Below are positions 19,350-26,824 of a stretch of 64,000 nucleotides of DNA, in pieces; position 1 is the stretch's first letter, and every line of letters starts with the position of its first letter. This DNA is from Tianweitania sediminis. Its GTDB lineage: Bacteria > Pseudomonadota > Alphaproteobacteria > Rhizobiales > Rhizobiaceae. Position numbers and translations under genes: made by a program. A model generated the notes under the pieces. That model did not search any database. It saw only the letters and a list, made by a program, of their open reading frames with translations, and had not been told where the DNA came from. The stretch is taken from positions 124,001-188,000 of the forward strand of contig NZ_JAGIYY010000002.1 in NCBI RefSeq assembly GCF_017813335.1, in the 5' to 3' direction.

Positions 19350-20264
19350 ATGGCCGCGCTTGAACCAAGTGTTTACGAGGCGATCCGCTGGGACGTTGCC
19401 GACCGGATCCTGACAATCACGCTGAACCGTCCGGACAAGCTCAACGCCTTTACCGTCCGCATGGCCGATGAATTGGTGGATGCTTTCGAGCGTGCCAGCG
19501 ATGATGCCGCAATCCGCGCCATCGTTGTCACGGGGGCTGGAAAAGCATTCTGCGCGGGCATGGATCTGTCCGAGGTCAACCCGACCGGAAACGTCTTCGG
19601 CCTGGATGAAGCGATGAAGCCGACGCTGGAGGATCTTGAACAACGCTCCGACCACCCGGCGATCTTGAGCGGTGTGCGCGATACCGGCGGCCGCGTCGTG
19701 CTCGCCATCTTCAACTGCAAGAAACCGGTGATCGCGGCCGTGAACGGTGTGTCCGTGGGGGTCGGCGCCACGATGCAGCTTGCCATGGACATTCGGCTTG
19801 CATCCCAAAAAGCGCGCTTTGGCTTCGTGTTCGGCAAGATCGGGATCGTGCCGGATGCGTGTTCGAGCTGGTTCCTGCCCAAGGTGGTGGGGATCGCGAA
19901 AGCGCTGGAATGGACCTACACGGCAGAAATCTTTGGCGCCGACGAAGCCCTGCGGAGTGGGTTGGTCAAGGAAGTCTTGGCGCCGGAGGACCTCCTGGCG
20001 CGCGCTTATGAGCTTGCTGGCATTCTGGCCAATGAGCGGTCGCCGATGTCCACGGCGCTGATCCGCCAGATGATGTACCGCAATTCCGGCGAGCCTTCGC
20101 CCTGGCAGGCGCACAAGATCGAGTCCCTTGCGATGTTCTACGCCAGCCAGCGCGACGGCAAGGAGGGGGTGCGAAGCTTCAACGAGAAGCGCGCGCCGCA
20201 TTTTACCGACGACACCTCGCAGATGCCGGATTTCTACCCCTGGTGGGATGAGCCGAACGGCTGA
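19350..20264 (+). CDS. Enoyl-CoA hydratase/isomerase (crotonase) family protein
   Basis: 304 residues, slightly long for the family. The CoA-binding oxyanion region is GAGKAFCAGMDLSE (about residues 64-77), and the second block is NGVSVGVGATMQLAMDIRLA followed by GIVPDACSSWFLPK. The two Glu residues of true hydratases are not at their expected places; the Asp in VPDACSSWFLP is like that of the isomerase branch. It may therefore be an isomerase or hydratase of a less usual substrate. ATG at 19350 has AGGGAGGGG upstream. Confidence 0.85.
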   Translation: MAALEPSVYEAIRWDVADRILTITLNRPDKLNAFTVRMADELVDAFERASDDAAIRAIVVTGAGKAFCAGMDLSEVNPTGNVFGLDEAMKPTLEDLEQRSDHPAILSGVRDTGGRVVLAIFNCKKPVIAAVNGVSVGVGATMQLAMDIRLASQKARFGFVFGKIGIVPDACSSWFLPKVVGIAKALEWTYTAEIFGADEALRSGLVKEVLAPEDLLARAYELAGILANERSPMSTALIRQMMYRNSGEPSPWQAHKIESLAMFYASQRDGKEGVRSFNEKRAPHFTDDTSQMPDFYPWWDEPNG

Positions 20265-20274
20265 CCACCGCGAA

Positions 20275-20312
20275 AACAAAAACGGCGGAGCACCAGCTCC
20301 GCCGTTTTTGTT
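20275..20312. terminator. Strong bidirectional terminator
   Basis: A perfect 17-base inverted repeat with a four-base loop (ACCA): a GC-rich core GGCGGAGC / GCTCCGCC flanked by AAAAAC on the left and GTTTTT on the right, so a U-run follows the hairpin in both directions. It sits between the convergent crotonase and gcd genes. Confidence 0.92.
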
Positions 20313-20325
20313 CCTTCAGCCGCGA

Positions 20326-22875
20326 TCAGCGCTGCGGCAAGGCATAGGCGATGTAATAATCGCCGATCGGCGTTTCCATGAAGTGATGGCCACCGGCTTG
20401 GATCACCAGGTAGTCGCGTCCATCCTGCTGATAGATGATCGGGTTCGCCTGGCCGCCTGCCGGCAGGACGTCCGACCACAGCACTTCGCCTGTTTCGGTG
20501 TCGATCGCGCGGATCAAGTTGTCCGTGGCTGCAGCGATAAAGGTCAGCCCGCCGCGGGTCACAACCGAACCACCGTTGTTCGGCGTTCCGATTGTGATGG
20601 GGAGATATGACGGGATGCCGAATGGACCGTTGCGGCGTGCCGTGCCAAGCGGCTGATCCCAAAGAGTTTCACCGGAAGCAAGATCGATTGCGCGAATGCC
20701 GCCGAGCGGTGGCTGTTTGCAAGGAATACCCGTGAACGGTGCACGCCAGCCGGCATTGACGTCGATGCCATAGGGCGCGCCGACCTGCGGGTCTCCTTCA
20801 CCTTCCGCATTCGATCCGCCACTCGACCCGGACTCTTCCGCGTAGATCGGCTGGAGGTTGCGTTCTTCCGCTTCTTCACGTGGGATGAGGCGGTTATAGT
20901 TTGGCACGTCGTTGTAGTTGGCAACGATGATGCCACGCTCGGTGTCAACTGCGACACTGCCCCAGTCCGAGCCGCCATTGTAGCCCGGATACTGGATCCA
21001 GCGTGTATCGGCTGTGGGTGGCGTGTAGATGCCCTGGTACGTCGCTTGGCGGAATGCGATGCGGCAGAACAACTGGTCAAGCGGCGTCACCCCCCACATG
21101 TCGGCTTCAACGAGGTCGGGCTTGCGCAGCGTGTGATAACCGGAAGCCGGCTGGCTGTCGGCAACATAGTCCGGTTCCACTCCGCCTTGTGGCGCCTCGA
21201 TTTCTTCCATGGGAACCAGCGATTCCCCGGTTTCGAGGTCGAGGATGTAGATGTCGCCCTGCTTTGATGGCAAAACAACGGCCCGCGTGGTGCCGCCATC
21301 CTGCCCGGCCCAGTCAATGATCGTCGCCTGGCTGCCGAGGTCGTAGTCCCAAACGTCATGGCGCACCGTTTGGAAGCGCCAGCGCGGTTGCCCCGTCGTG
21401 ACATCGAGCGCCACGAGGGACGTCGCCCACTCATTTTCAGCTTCGGAACGGTTGCTGCCATAATAATCCACGGACGAATTGCCCATGGGCAGCAACACTA
21501 AACCGGTTTCCTCGTCGCCGGTGGCGGTGGTCCACATATTGGGTGTGCCGCGGGTGTAGGTTTCACCTTCCGGCGGCAGACCGGTAAGGTCAGTATTGCC
21601 GAGATCCCATGCCCAGGCAAGTTCACCCGTCACGGCATCATAGCCGCGGATCACACCAGAAGGCGCGTCTTCTGCCTGGCCATCCTTCACCTGCGCGCCC
21701 GTCACGACAATGCCGCGGACGATCGCCGGCGGGGCTGTCACGGCATACCAGCCGGGCACCTTCTCACCAATGCCGGTCCAAAGATCCACCATTCCGCCCT
21801 CGCCGAAATCCTCGCAGGGCTGGCCAGTGCGCGCGTCCACGGCTATCAAGCGTGCGTCGAGCGTTCCCTCGATCACGCGAGCGGCACAGGCTTGATCGGG
21901 AGCCGCGTCTGGGTTTTCGTAGAACGCAACGCCCCGGCAGGAGGCGCCGTAAGGGATCGCTTCCGCTGGAACTTTTGGATCATAGCGCCAGCGTTCCTGC
22001 CCGGTTGCGGCATCCACAGCGGTCAGGATGTTCATGGCCGAGCAGATATAAAGCGTATCGCCGATCTTCAGCGGCGTGCCTTCCGGTGAATATTTGCCTT
22101 CTGTCGCGCCGGAGGGCATGTCGCCGGTGCGATATGTCCAGACCTTCTCAAGGCGCCCCACATTTTCAGGGGTAATCTGATCAAGAGGGGAATAGCGGGT
22201 CGCCCGTTCATCTCCGCCCCAGAATGGCCAATCAACGCCGACTTCACGGGGCTGAACCGGCGGTCGCGCCGCGGCGACAGATCCCGAGTCCTGATCTGTT
22301 GAAGACGCGGGGCCCGCGGCGGAAGCGTCTTCGGAGCTTTCCGACGCACTACCAGGCTGCGTGTTCAGGTCGGTGGGCAAAGGTTCCGGTTGTTCCTCGC
22401 CTGGTTCTGCAGGCTGTGCCGGTGTTGGCTGCTCACCGCTGGTGCCGGGTGTGGATGCATCCGGTTGCGTATTCTGCGGGGCAGGTTGTTGCGGCTCTTG
22501 TTGGCTCGGCGCCGGCGCTTCGGGAGCGGGAGCAGACCCAGCGGCCGGTGCCGGAGCGGCATCAGAGCCAGGTGCCGGTGCCGGAGCGGCATCAGAGCCA
22601 GGTGCCGGAGCCGCATCGGGCCCTTCTTCTGCCGGCGCTTGGGGCGCAGCTTGCGTTTCGGAAGGAATGCCCGCCGGCTGCTCGTCCCGTGGGGCGATCA
22701 CTCCTGGCGGCAAAGTTGCCGCGTTTGGCTGCGTTGATGCCGGTGGCACGGGGCTCGGCGTTGCTGTGCTCGGCGCGGTGGGCGTCGACTGCGCTTGAGC
22801 AGGCAAGGCAGACAGCGAAAGGGACAACCCGATAAGGCTCAGGGCCGTCGAGCGCGCTAGGAGTTTCGCTTTCAT
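20326..22875 (-). CDS. gcd: PQQ-dependent glucose dehydrogenase, periplasmic catalytic chain with long Pro/Ala linker
   Basis: 849 residues. A signal peptide (about residues 1-28, ending ALPAQAQS) is followed by some 185 residues of Pro/Ala/Gln/Ser-rich low complexity, then the eight-bladed quinoprotein propeller from about residue 217 (VDWPFWGGDERATRYSPLDQ) to the end. Membrane glucose dehydrogenase marks are DQITPENVGRLEKVWTYRTG, WRYDPKV and VVTRGGLTFIAAATDNLIRA. It should oxidise glucose to gluconolactone in the periplasm and pass electrons to ubiquinone. The membrane anchor that is normally fused to the N-terminus is a separate gene immediately upstream (22903-23295). The linker is not usual for Gcd. 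Confidence 0.88.
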   Translation of the reverse strand: MKAKLLARSTALSLIGLSLSLSALPAQAQSTPTAPSTATPSPVPPASTQPNAATLPPGVIAPRDEQPAGIPSETQAAPQAPAEEGPDAAPAPGSDAAPAPAPGSDAAPAPAAGSAPAPEAPAPSQQEPQQPAPQNTQPDASTPGTSGEQPTPAQPAEPGEEQPEPLPTDLNTQPGSASESSEDASAAGPASSTDQDSGSVAAARPPVQPREVGVDWPFWGGDERATRYSPLDQITPENVGRLEKVWTYRTGDMPSGATEGKYSPEGTPLKIGDTLYICSAMNILTAVDAATGQERWRYDPKVPAEAIPYGASCRGVAFYENPDAAPDQACAARVIEGTLDARLIAVDARTGQPCEDFGEGGMVDLWTGIGEKVPGWYAVTAPPAIVRGIVVTGAQVKDGQAEDAPSGVIRGYDAVTGELAWAWDLGNTDLTGLPPEGETYTRGTPNMWTTATGDEETGLVLLPMGNSSVDYYGSNRSEAENEWATSLVALDVTTGQPRWRFQTVRHDVWDYDLGSQATIIDWAGQDGGTTRAVVLPSKQGDIYILDLETGESLVPMEEIEAPQGGVEPDYVADSQPASGYHTLRKPDLVEADMWGVTPLDQLFCRIAFRQATYQGIYTPPTADTRWIQYPGYNGGSDWGSVAVDTERGIIVANYNDVPNYNRLIPREEAEERNLQPIYAEESGSSGGSNAEGEGDPQVGAPYGIDVNAGWRAPFTGIPCKQPPLGGIRAIDLASGETLWDQPLGTARRNGPFGIPSYLPITIGTPNNGGSVVTRGGLTFIAAATDNLIRAIDTETGEVLWSDVLPAGGQANPIIYQQDGRDYLVIQAGGHHFMETPIGDYYIAYALPQR
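22535..22620. repeat. Tandem repeat inside the gcd linker
   Basis: A unit of about 30 bases (GCCGGTGCCGGAGCGGCATC followed by AGAGCCAG) recurs nearly exactly at least twice and decays at the edges. In protein it codes for GSDAAPAPAP-type repeats in the disordered linker of the quinoprotein, so copy number may vary between strains. Confidence 0.75.
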
Positions 22876-22902
22876 GGGCGAGATCCTTGTTGGTCGTGGA
22901 AA

Positions 22903-23295
22903 TTAGCGGCGGCGGCGGCGCGGACTGCGCGACAGTCGCGACAACACTGGCATGCTGAGGAGCACAAGAAGCAGGATTATGGTTGGTGCAACCAGGCGCG
23001 GAACCTGCGCCCACCAGTCCAATCCGACTTCCCAGAAAGCCCAGATCACCGTGCCGATATAGGTCAGCAGGTAAACGGAAACGGCCGCCAGGGAGCCGCG
23101 CAACAGAAGCAATGCCGTGACCAGAAGCCCCAGCCCTGCGAAAACGTAATACCAGGAGCCCCCCAACAGGATGAGGTAGGCGCCTCCGCCGAAGATCGGC
23201 AGTCCGAACAGAACCAAAACAAGCGCAAGCAGCGCCACCGCCCAATATCCAGCACCGCGCTTTCGGGTTACGGATGCAGCTTGAAGGGAACTCAC
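22903..23295 (-). CDS. Membrane anchor domain of PQQ glucose dehydrogenase (separate gene)
   Basis: 130 residues with about four or five hydrophobic helices and an Arg-rich tail. It looks like the N-terminal membrane part of single-chain Gcd (LPIFGGGAYLILLGGSWYYV and AFWEVGLDWWAQVPRLVAP), which holds the ubiquinone site. It ends 27 bases before the start of the catalytic chain, so the two form an operon. In E. coli and most relatives the two parts are one protein. I infer that the two products assemble in the membrane and periplasm. Confidence 0.85.
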   Translation of the reverse strand: MSSLQAASVTRKRGAGYWAVALLALVLVLFGLPIFGGGAYLILLGGSWYYVFAGLGLLVTALLLLRGSLAAVSVYLLTYIGTVIWAFWEVGLDWWAQVPRLVAPTIILLLVLLSMPVLSRLSRSPRRRRR

Positions 23296-23515
23296 CGCGT
23301 TCTCCTGTTTCTTTGATCTAGGGGCAGCACGAATGGCATGCCGGTGCCGTCACAGTTAAGGCAGCAGGCAGGAACGACAATGGCAGTTCTAGCTGAGATT
23401 CGTTAGCGCCAACGCCGAATATGAAGGTTATCCCACGCTGAGATCGTCCCCAGCGATCTCGGAACCGGCTCAGAGAATCGGCATTGATTGCTCATGATAT
23501 GGGCACAGATTTTTA

Positions 23516-23544
23516 TTGCCCCTTCGGCGAGCAGAAGCTATAAC
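23516..23544 (+). promoter_or_regulatory. Sigma-70 promoter of the small RNA
   Basis: TTGCCC and TATAAC separated by exactly 17 bases; the expected start of transcription is near 23551, at the very foot of the first hairpin. Confidence 0.75.
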
Positions 23545-23550
23545 AGCGAT

Positions 23551-23628
23551 GTTGATTGTCCGACCTCCTCCCCGGACAATCACCTGAAAAAGCGCCCACC
23601 GGACCTCCTCCCCCGGTGGGCGTTTTCC
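23551..23628 (+). ncRNA. Small RNA with two anti-Shine-Dalgarno hairpin loops (alpha-r14/suhB/cuckoo-like)
   Basis: About 78 nucleotides. Hairpin 1 has a 9-base-pair stem (GATTGTCCG / CGGACAATC, 23554-23581), hairpin 2 a 10-base-pair stem (CGCCCACCGG / CCGGTGGGCG, 23593-23622). Both loops are the identical ten bases ACCTCCTCCC, complementary to the ribosome-binding AGGAGG. The second hairpin ends in TTTT and doubles as terminator. Rhizobial alpha-r14 RNAs (NfeR1 of Sinorhizobium; Rfam suhB) and the Rhodobacter cuckoo RNAs have the same CCUCCUCCC loops, and act by masking ribosome sites in mRNAs. The two-hairpin form here is shorter than NfeR1. It lies between the divergent-looking ends of galE (3' end) and the gcd operon (5' end). 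Confidence 0.8.
23593..23626 (+). terminator. Intrinsic terminator formed by hairpin 2 of the small RNA
   Basis: Ten perfect GC-rich base pairs, a ten-base loop and TTTT. In the other direction AAAAA (23587-23591) gives a short U-run, so it could also stop transcription arriving on the minus strand. Confidence 0.8.
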
Positions 23629-23649
23629 GTTGCAGGGGCGTGAGCGCAA

Positions 23650-24663
23650 TCAGGCGAGCGGGCGCATTTGCGCAGCAACGCTGTTGCGCTTCGACAAAGA
23701 CGCTTCCCAGGCGAGGGCATGCTCTACGATCCTGTCAAGATCGTCGTAGCGCGGCACCCACTGGAGCGATTGTCGAGCGACGCCGGCATCTGCGACCACC
23801 GCGGCGGCGTCACCGGGCCTACGCGGTGCCATCTCGACGGTGAAGTCGACGCCACTGACCCGCTTCACACTGTCGATCACGTCCAAAACGGAATAGCCGT
23901 GGCCATAGCCGCAATTGGCCACGAGGCTTCCGCCCCCATTGCGCAGCCGTGCCAAGGCAAGGCGGTGCGCTGCTACCAGGTCGGACACATGGATGTAATC
24001 GCGCACGCAGGTGCCGTCCGCAGTTTCGTAATCCGTGCCAAAAACGGCCATCTTGGGCCGCTTGCCGAGCGCGGTTTCGCTGGCCACCTTGATCAGGTGA
24101 GTGGCGCCAGGCGTGGATTGCCCGGTACGCGCCTGCGGGTCCGCGCCGGCGACGTTGAAATAGCGCAGTGCTGTGTAGGCGAAGGGATGCGCTGCGGCCG
24201 CGTCCCGCAGCATCCATTCCGTCATCAGCTTGGACAACCCGTAAGGGGATTCCGGCTGCTTCGGAGCGTCCTCCACTACCGGTTCAGCGCCGGCGCCGCC
24301 GTAAACAGCTGCGGTGGATGAGAAGATGAAGTGCGGGACCTTGGCGCGCACCGCGCTTTCAATCAGCGCCCGCGATTTGCAGGTGTTGTTTTCGTAGTAG
24401 CCGAGCGGGTCCGCCACGGACTCCGGCACAACAATGGAGCCCGCGAAGTGGATGATGGCATCAACCTCGTGCTCCTGCAGAAGCGCTTCCACCAGCGGCT
24501 GGTCGGCGATGTCGCCCTCAACAAGCTTCGCTTCGGGGGCGACAGCCCACTCGAAGCCGGTGGAAAGACGATCGAGAACAACGACGTTCTCGCCGGAATC
24601 CAGAAGTTCCCACACCATGTGGCTGCCAATATACCCGGCGCCGCCCGTCACCAGAACTGCCAT
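23650..24663 (-). CDS. galE: UDP-glucose 4-epimerase
   Basis: 337 residues. Rossmann start MAVLVTGGAGYIGSHMVWEL; catalytic Ser/Tyr/Lys in FSSTAAVYGG and PYGLSKLMTE; YFNVAGADP follows. Interconverts UDP-glucose and UDP-galactose, feeding galactose into surface polysaccharide. No sugar genes adjoin, though a polysaccharide cluster lies at the right end of the window. ATG at 24663 starts the fold. Confidence 0.95.
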   Translation of the reverse strand: MAVLVTGGAGYIGSHMVWELLDSGENVVVLDRLSTGFEWAVAPEAKLVEGDIADQPLVEALLQEHEVDAIIHFAGSIVVPESVADPLGYYENNTCKSRALIESAVRAKVPHFIFSSTAAVYGGAGAEPVVEDAPKQPESPYGLSKLMTEWMLRDAAAAHPFAYTALRYFNVAGADPQARTGQSTPGATHLIKVASETALGKRPKMAVFGTDYETADGTCVRDYIHVSDLVAAHRLALARLRNGGGSLVANCGYGHGYSVLDVIDSVKRVSGVDFTVEMAPRRPGDAAAVVADAGVARQSLQWVPRYDDLDRIVEHALAWEASLSKRNSVAAQMRPLA

Positions 24664-24907
24664 GTCTTCTCGCTTCGGCTAAGTGTTGATCTCGAACCTA
24701 TAGAGTTTTCGTCTTACATAAAGAAGACGCTTCTAGATGGATTTGACCGATGCGTCCGCGAGTGGAAAGCCAGAGCGCGGCGCCCGGACAGTTGGCGCGC
24801 ACCCCTCGGTTCTTTCTCTTAAACGGCATGGTGCGCCGTTGTTGCGGAAGTGCTAGTGCCGCGATCCGCGTAAACACGCGCACAGGAAAAACGAAGCGGG
24901 GCAACTC
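24664..24907. other. Intergenic between galE and folD
   Basis: About 240 bases between two divergent genes. It must carry both promoters; no clear hexamer pair or conserved element stands out to me. Confidence 0.5.
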
Positions 24908-25801
24908 ATGGCCGAGATTATCGACGGCAAGGCAGCAGGCGAGGAAGTCGTCGCCAAGGTCAAGGAGCGCACCGCGCAGCTGATCGCCGAAGCGGGTGTG
25001 CAGCCCGGTCTGGCCGTGGTGATCGTGGGGGAAGACCCCGCCAGCCAGGTTTACGTCAACTCCAAGTCCAAGAAGGCCAAGGATTGCGGCTTTCATTCGG
25101 AACAGCACACGCTTCCGGCCGAAACAAGCGAAGCGGAGCTCCTGGCGCTTGTGGAGAAGCTGAACGCGGATCCCAAGATCCATGGCATTCTGGTGCAGTT
25201 GCCGCTGCCATCCCAGATGGACGCGGGCAAGGTGATCCAGACCATTGCACCGGAAAAGGACGTCGACGGCTTCCATTTCAACAATGTCGGCAGGCTCGGC
25301 ACGGGCGAACTCGACGCGGCTTTCGTGCCCTGCACGCCAGCCGGCTGCATGCTTCTCGTGGAGAAGATTCGCGGGGCCGATCTTTCCGGTTTGAGCGCGG
25401 TGGTGATCGGTCGTTCCAACATTGTTGGCAAGCCGATGGCCAACTTGCTTCTGGCGGCAAACTGCACCGTGACGATCGCGCACAGCCGCACCAAGGATTT
25501 GCCGGCCTTGGCCCGCACGGCCGACATTCTCGTTGCCGCAGTAGGACGCCCGGAAATGGTGAAGGGCGATTGGGTGAAGCCGGGTGCAACCGTGATCGAC
25601 GTGGGCATCAACCGCGTCATCGCAGCGGAAGGAGAGAAGGCCAAGCTTGTGGGCGACGTTGCCTTCGCCGAAGCGAGCGAGCATGCCGGCGCCATCACGC
25701 CGGTGCCGGGCGGCGTTGGGCCCATGACCATCGCGCTGCTGATGGCCAACACGCTGAAATCCGCATATCGCGCAGCCGGCCGCAAGCCTCCGAAGTTCTG
25801 A
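24908..25801 (+). CDS. folD: Bifunctional methylene-THF dehydrogenase / methenyl-THF cyclohydrolase
   Basis: 297 residues. Active-site lysine and tyrosine regions [20 protein letters not shown] and GILVQLPLP, the substrate block [16 protein letters not shown], and the NADP loop [18 protein letters not shown] are all intact, ending in [16 protein letters not shown]. Converts methylene-THF to formyl-THF precursors for purine synthesis. ATG at 24908; 45 bases ahead of the GlxA-type regulator. Confidence 0.98.
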   Translation: MAEIIDGKAAGEEVVAKVKERTAQLIAEAGVQPGLAVVIVGEDPASQVYVNSKSKKAKDCGFHSEQHTLPAETSEAELLALVEKLNADPKIHGILVQLPLPSQMDAGKVIQTIAPEKDVDGFHFNNVGRLGTGELDAAFVPCTPAGCMLLVEKIRGADLSGLSAVVIGRSNIVGKPMANLLLAANCTVTIAHSRTKDLPALARTADILVAAVGRPEMVKGDWVKPGATVIDVGINRVIAAEGEKAKLVGDVAFAEASEHAGAITPVPGGVGPMTIALLMANTLKSAYRAAGRKPPKF

Positions 25802-25846
25802 GGCAGGCCTGTTTGTTGCAGCGGGGATCAGGTAAAAGCGCCCACT

Positions 25847-26809
25847 ATGTCTGATCCCCTGCAAGGTAGCAGGCACTTCGCCTTCCTGCTCGTCGACAAG
25901 TTTTCCATGTTTTCCTTGGCTGCCGCGATCGACGTCGTGCGCTCCGCCAATCGGACGCTTGGGCGGGACTACTACCGCTGGACCACCATCTCCGCCGATG
26001 GCGAGGCGGTGATGGCCTCCAACGGACTGCCTTTGAAGATCGACTACAGCGTGGCCGACATTCCGCCGGCCGATATCCTGTTCGTTTGCGTCGGTCTGTC
26101 CACAGAGTTCCCGGGCAAAAGCAAGGTGCTGGGCGCGCTACGCAACTGGGGTCGCCGCGGTGGCGCGCTCGGAGCGCTGTCGGTCGGCTCGCACCTTCTC
26201 GCTGAGGCAGGCCAGCTGGAAGGCTATCGCTGCACGATCCATTGGGAAAACCGCGCCGGTTTTCGCGAGCGCTTCCCCGACATCGAGTGTACGGGCAACG
26301 TTTATGAGATTGACCGCAAGCGCTACACCTGCGCCGGCGGCACCACCTCCATCGACCTGATGCTCGAGATCCTGCGCAGCGACTTCGGGCAGGGGCTTGC
26401 CAATGAGATAGCCAACCAGTTCCAGCACGAGCGAATCCGCGGGGCAAGCGACCGCCAGCGCGTGGGTCCAGAGCGTGACCTCACCGGCAAGTCGGAGAAG
26501 CTGAAGAAGATCGTCGAACTCATGGCCGACAAGCTGGACGAGCCGCTGTCTGCCGTGCAGCTCGCGAAGTCCGCGGGTCTTTCGGTGCGCCAGGTGGAGC
26601 GCTTGTTCCTGCGCCACCTCAACATGACGCCGGGCCGCTATTACATGCGGCTGCGGCTGGAACGTGCGCGCGAACTTCTGCGCCAAACCAACATGCCGAT
26701 CCTCGATGTGGCAATCTCGACCGGCTTCACGTCGCATTCCTATTTCGCGCAAAGCTACCGCCTGCAGTTCGGCCGGCCGCCCAGCGAGGAGCGGCGGACG
26801 ACCTACTAG
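25847..26809 (+). CDS. GlxA-type transcriptional regulator (PfpI-like sensor plus AraC HTH)
   Basis: 320 residues. Residues 1-190 form a DJ-1/PfpI-like fold; where the amidotransferase Cys would sit the sequence reads ALSVGSHLLAEAG, so the enzyme nucleophile is gone, as in other regulators of this group. Residues 215-315 are a double AraC helix-turn-helix (LAKSAGLSVRQVERLFLRH and ISTGFTSHSYFAQSYRLQFG). Relatives such as GbdR and ArgR of pseudomonads respond to glycine betaine or arginine. The inducer here is unknown; the convergent SAF-dehydrogenase and nearby proC hint at amino-acid metabolism, but only weakly. Confidence 0.88.
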   Translation: MSDPLQGSRHFAFLLVDKFSMFSLAAAIDVVRSANRTLGRDYYRWTTISADGEAVMASNGLPLKIDYSVADIPPADILFVCVGLSTEFPGKSKVLGALRNWGRRGGALGALSVGSHLLAEAGQLEGYRCTIHWENRAGFRERFPDIECTGNVYEIDRKRYTCAGGTTSIDLMLEILRSDFGQGLANEIANQFQHERIRGASDRQRVGPERDLTGKSEKLKKIVELMADKLDEPLSAVQLAKSAGLSVRQVERLFLRHLNMTPGRYYMRLRLERARELLRQTNMPILDVAISTGFTSHSYFAQSYRLQFGRPPSEERRTTY

Positions 26810-26824
26810 GCGGCTCGCGACCAG

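Noticed and set aside
22361-22798. Repeats that might look like a CRISPR array
   Set aside because: Units are adjacent, without unique spacers, and encode an in-frame Ala/Pro linker.
24664-24907. Looked for a riboswitch ahead of folD
   Set aside because: No conserved THF, SAM or glycine riboswitch core is recognisable.
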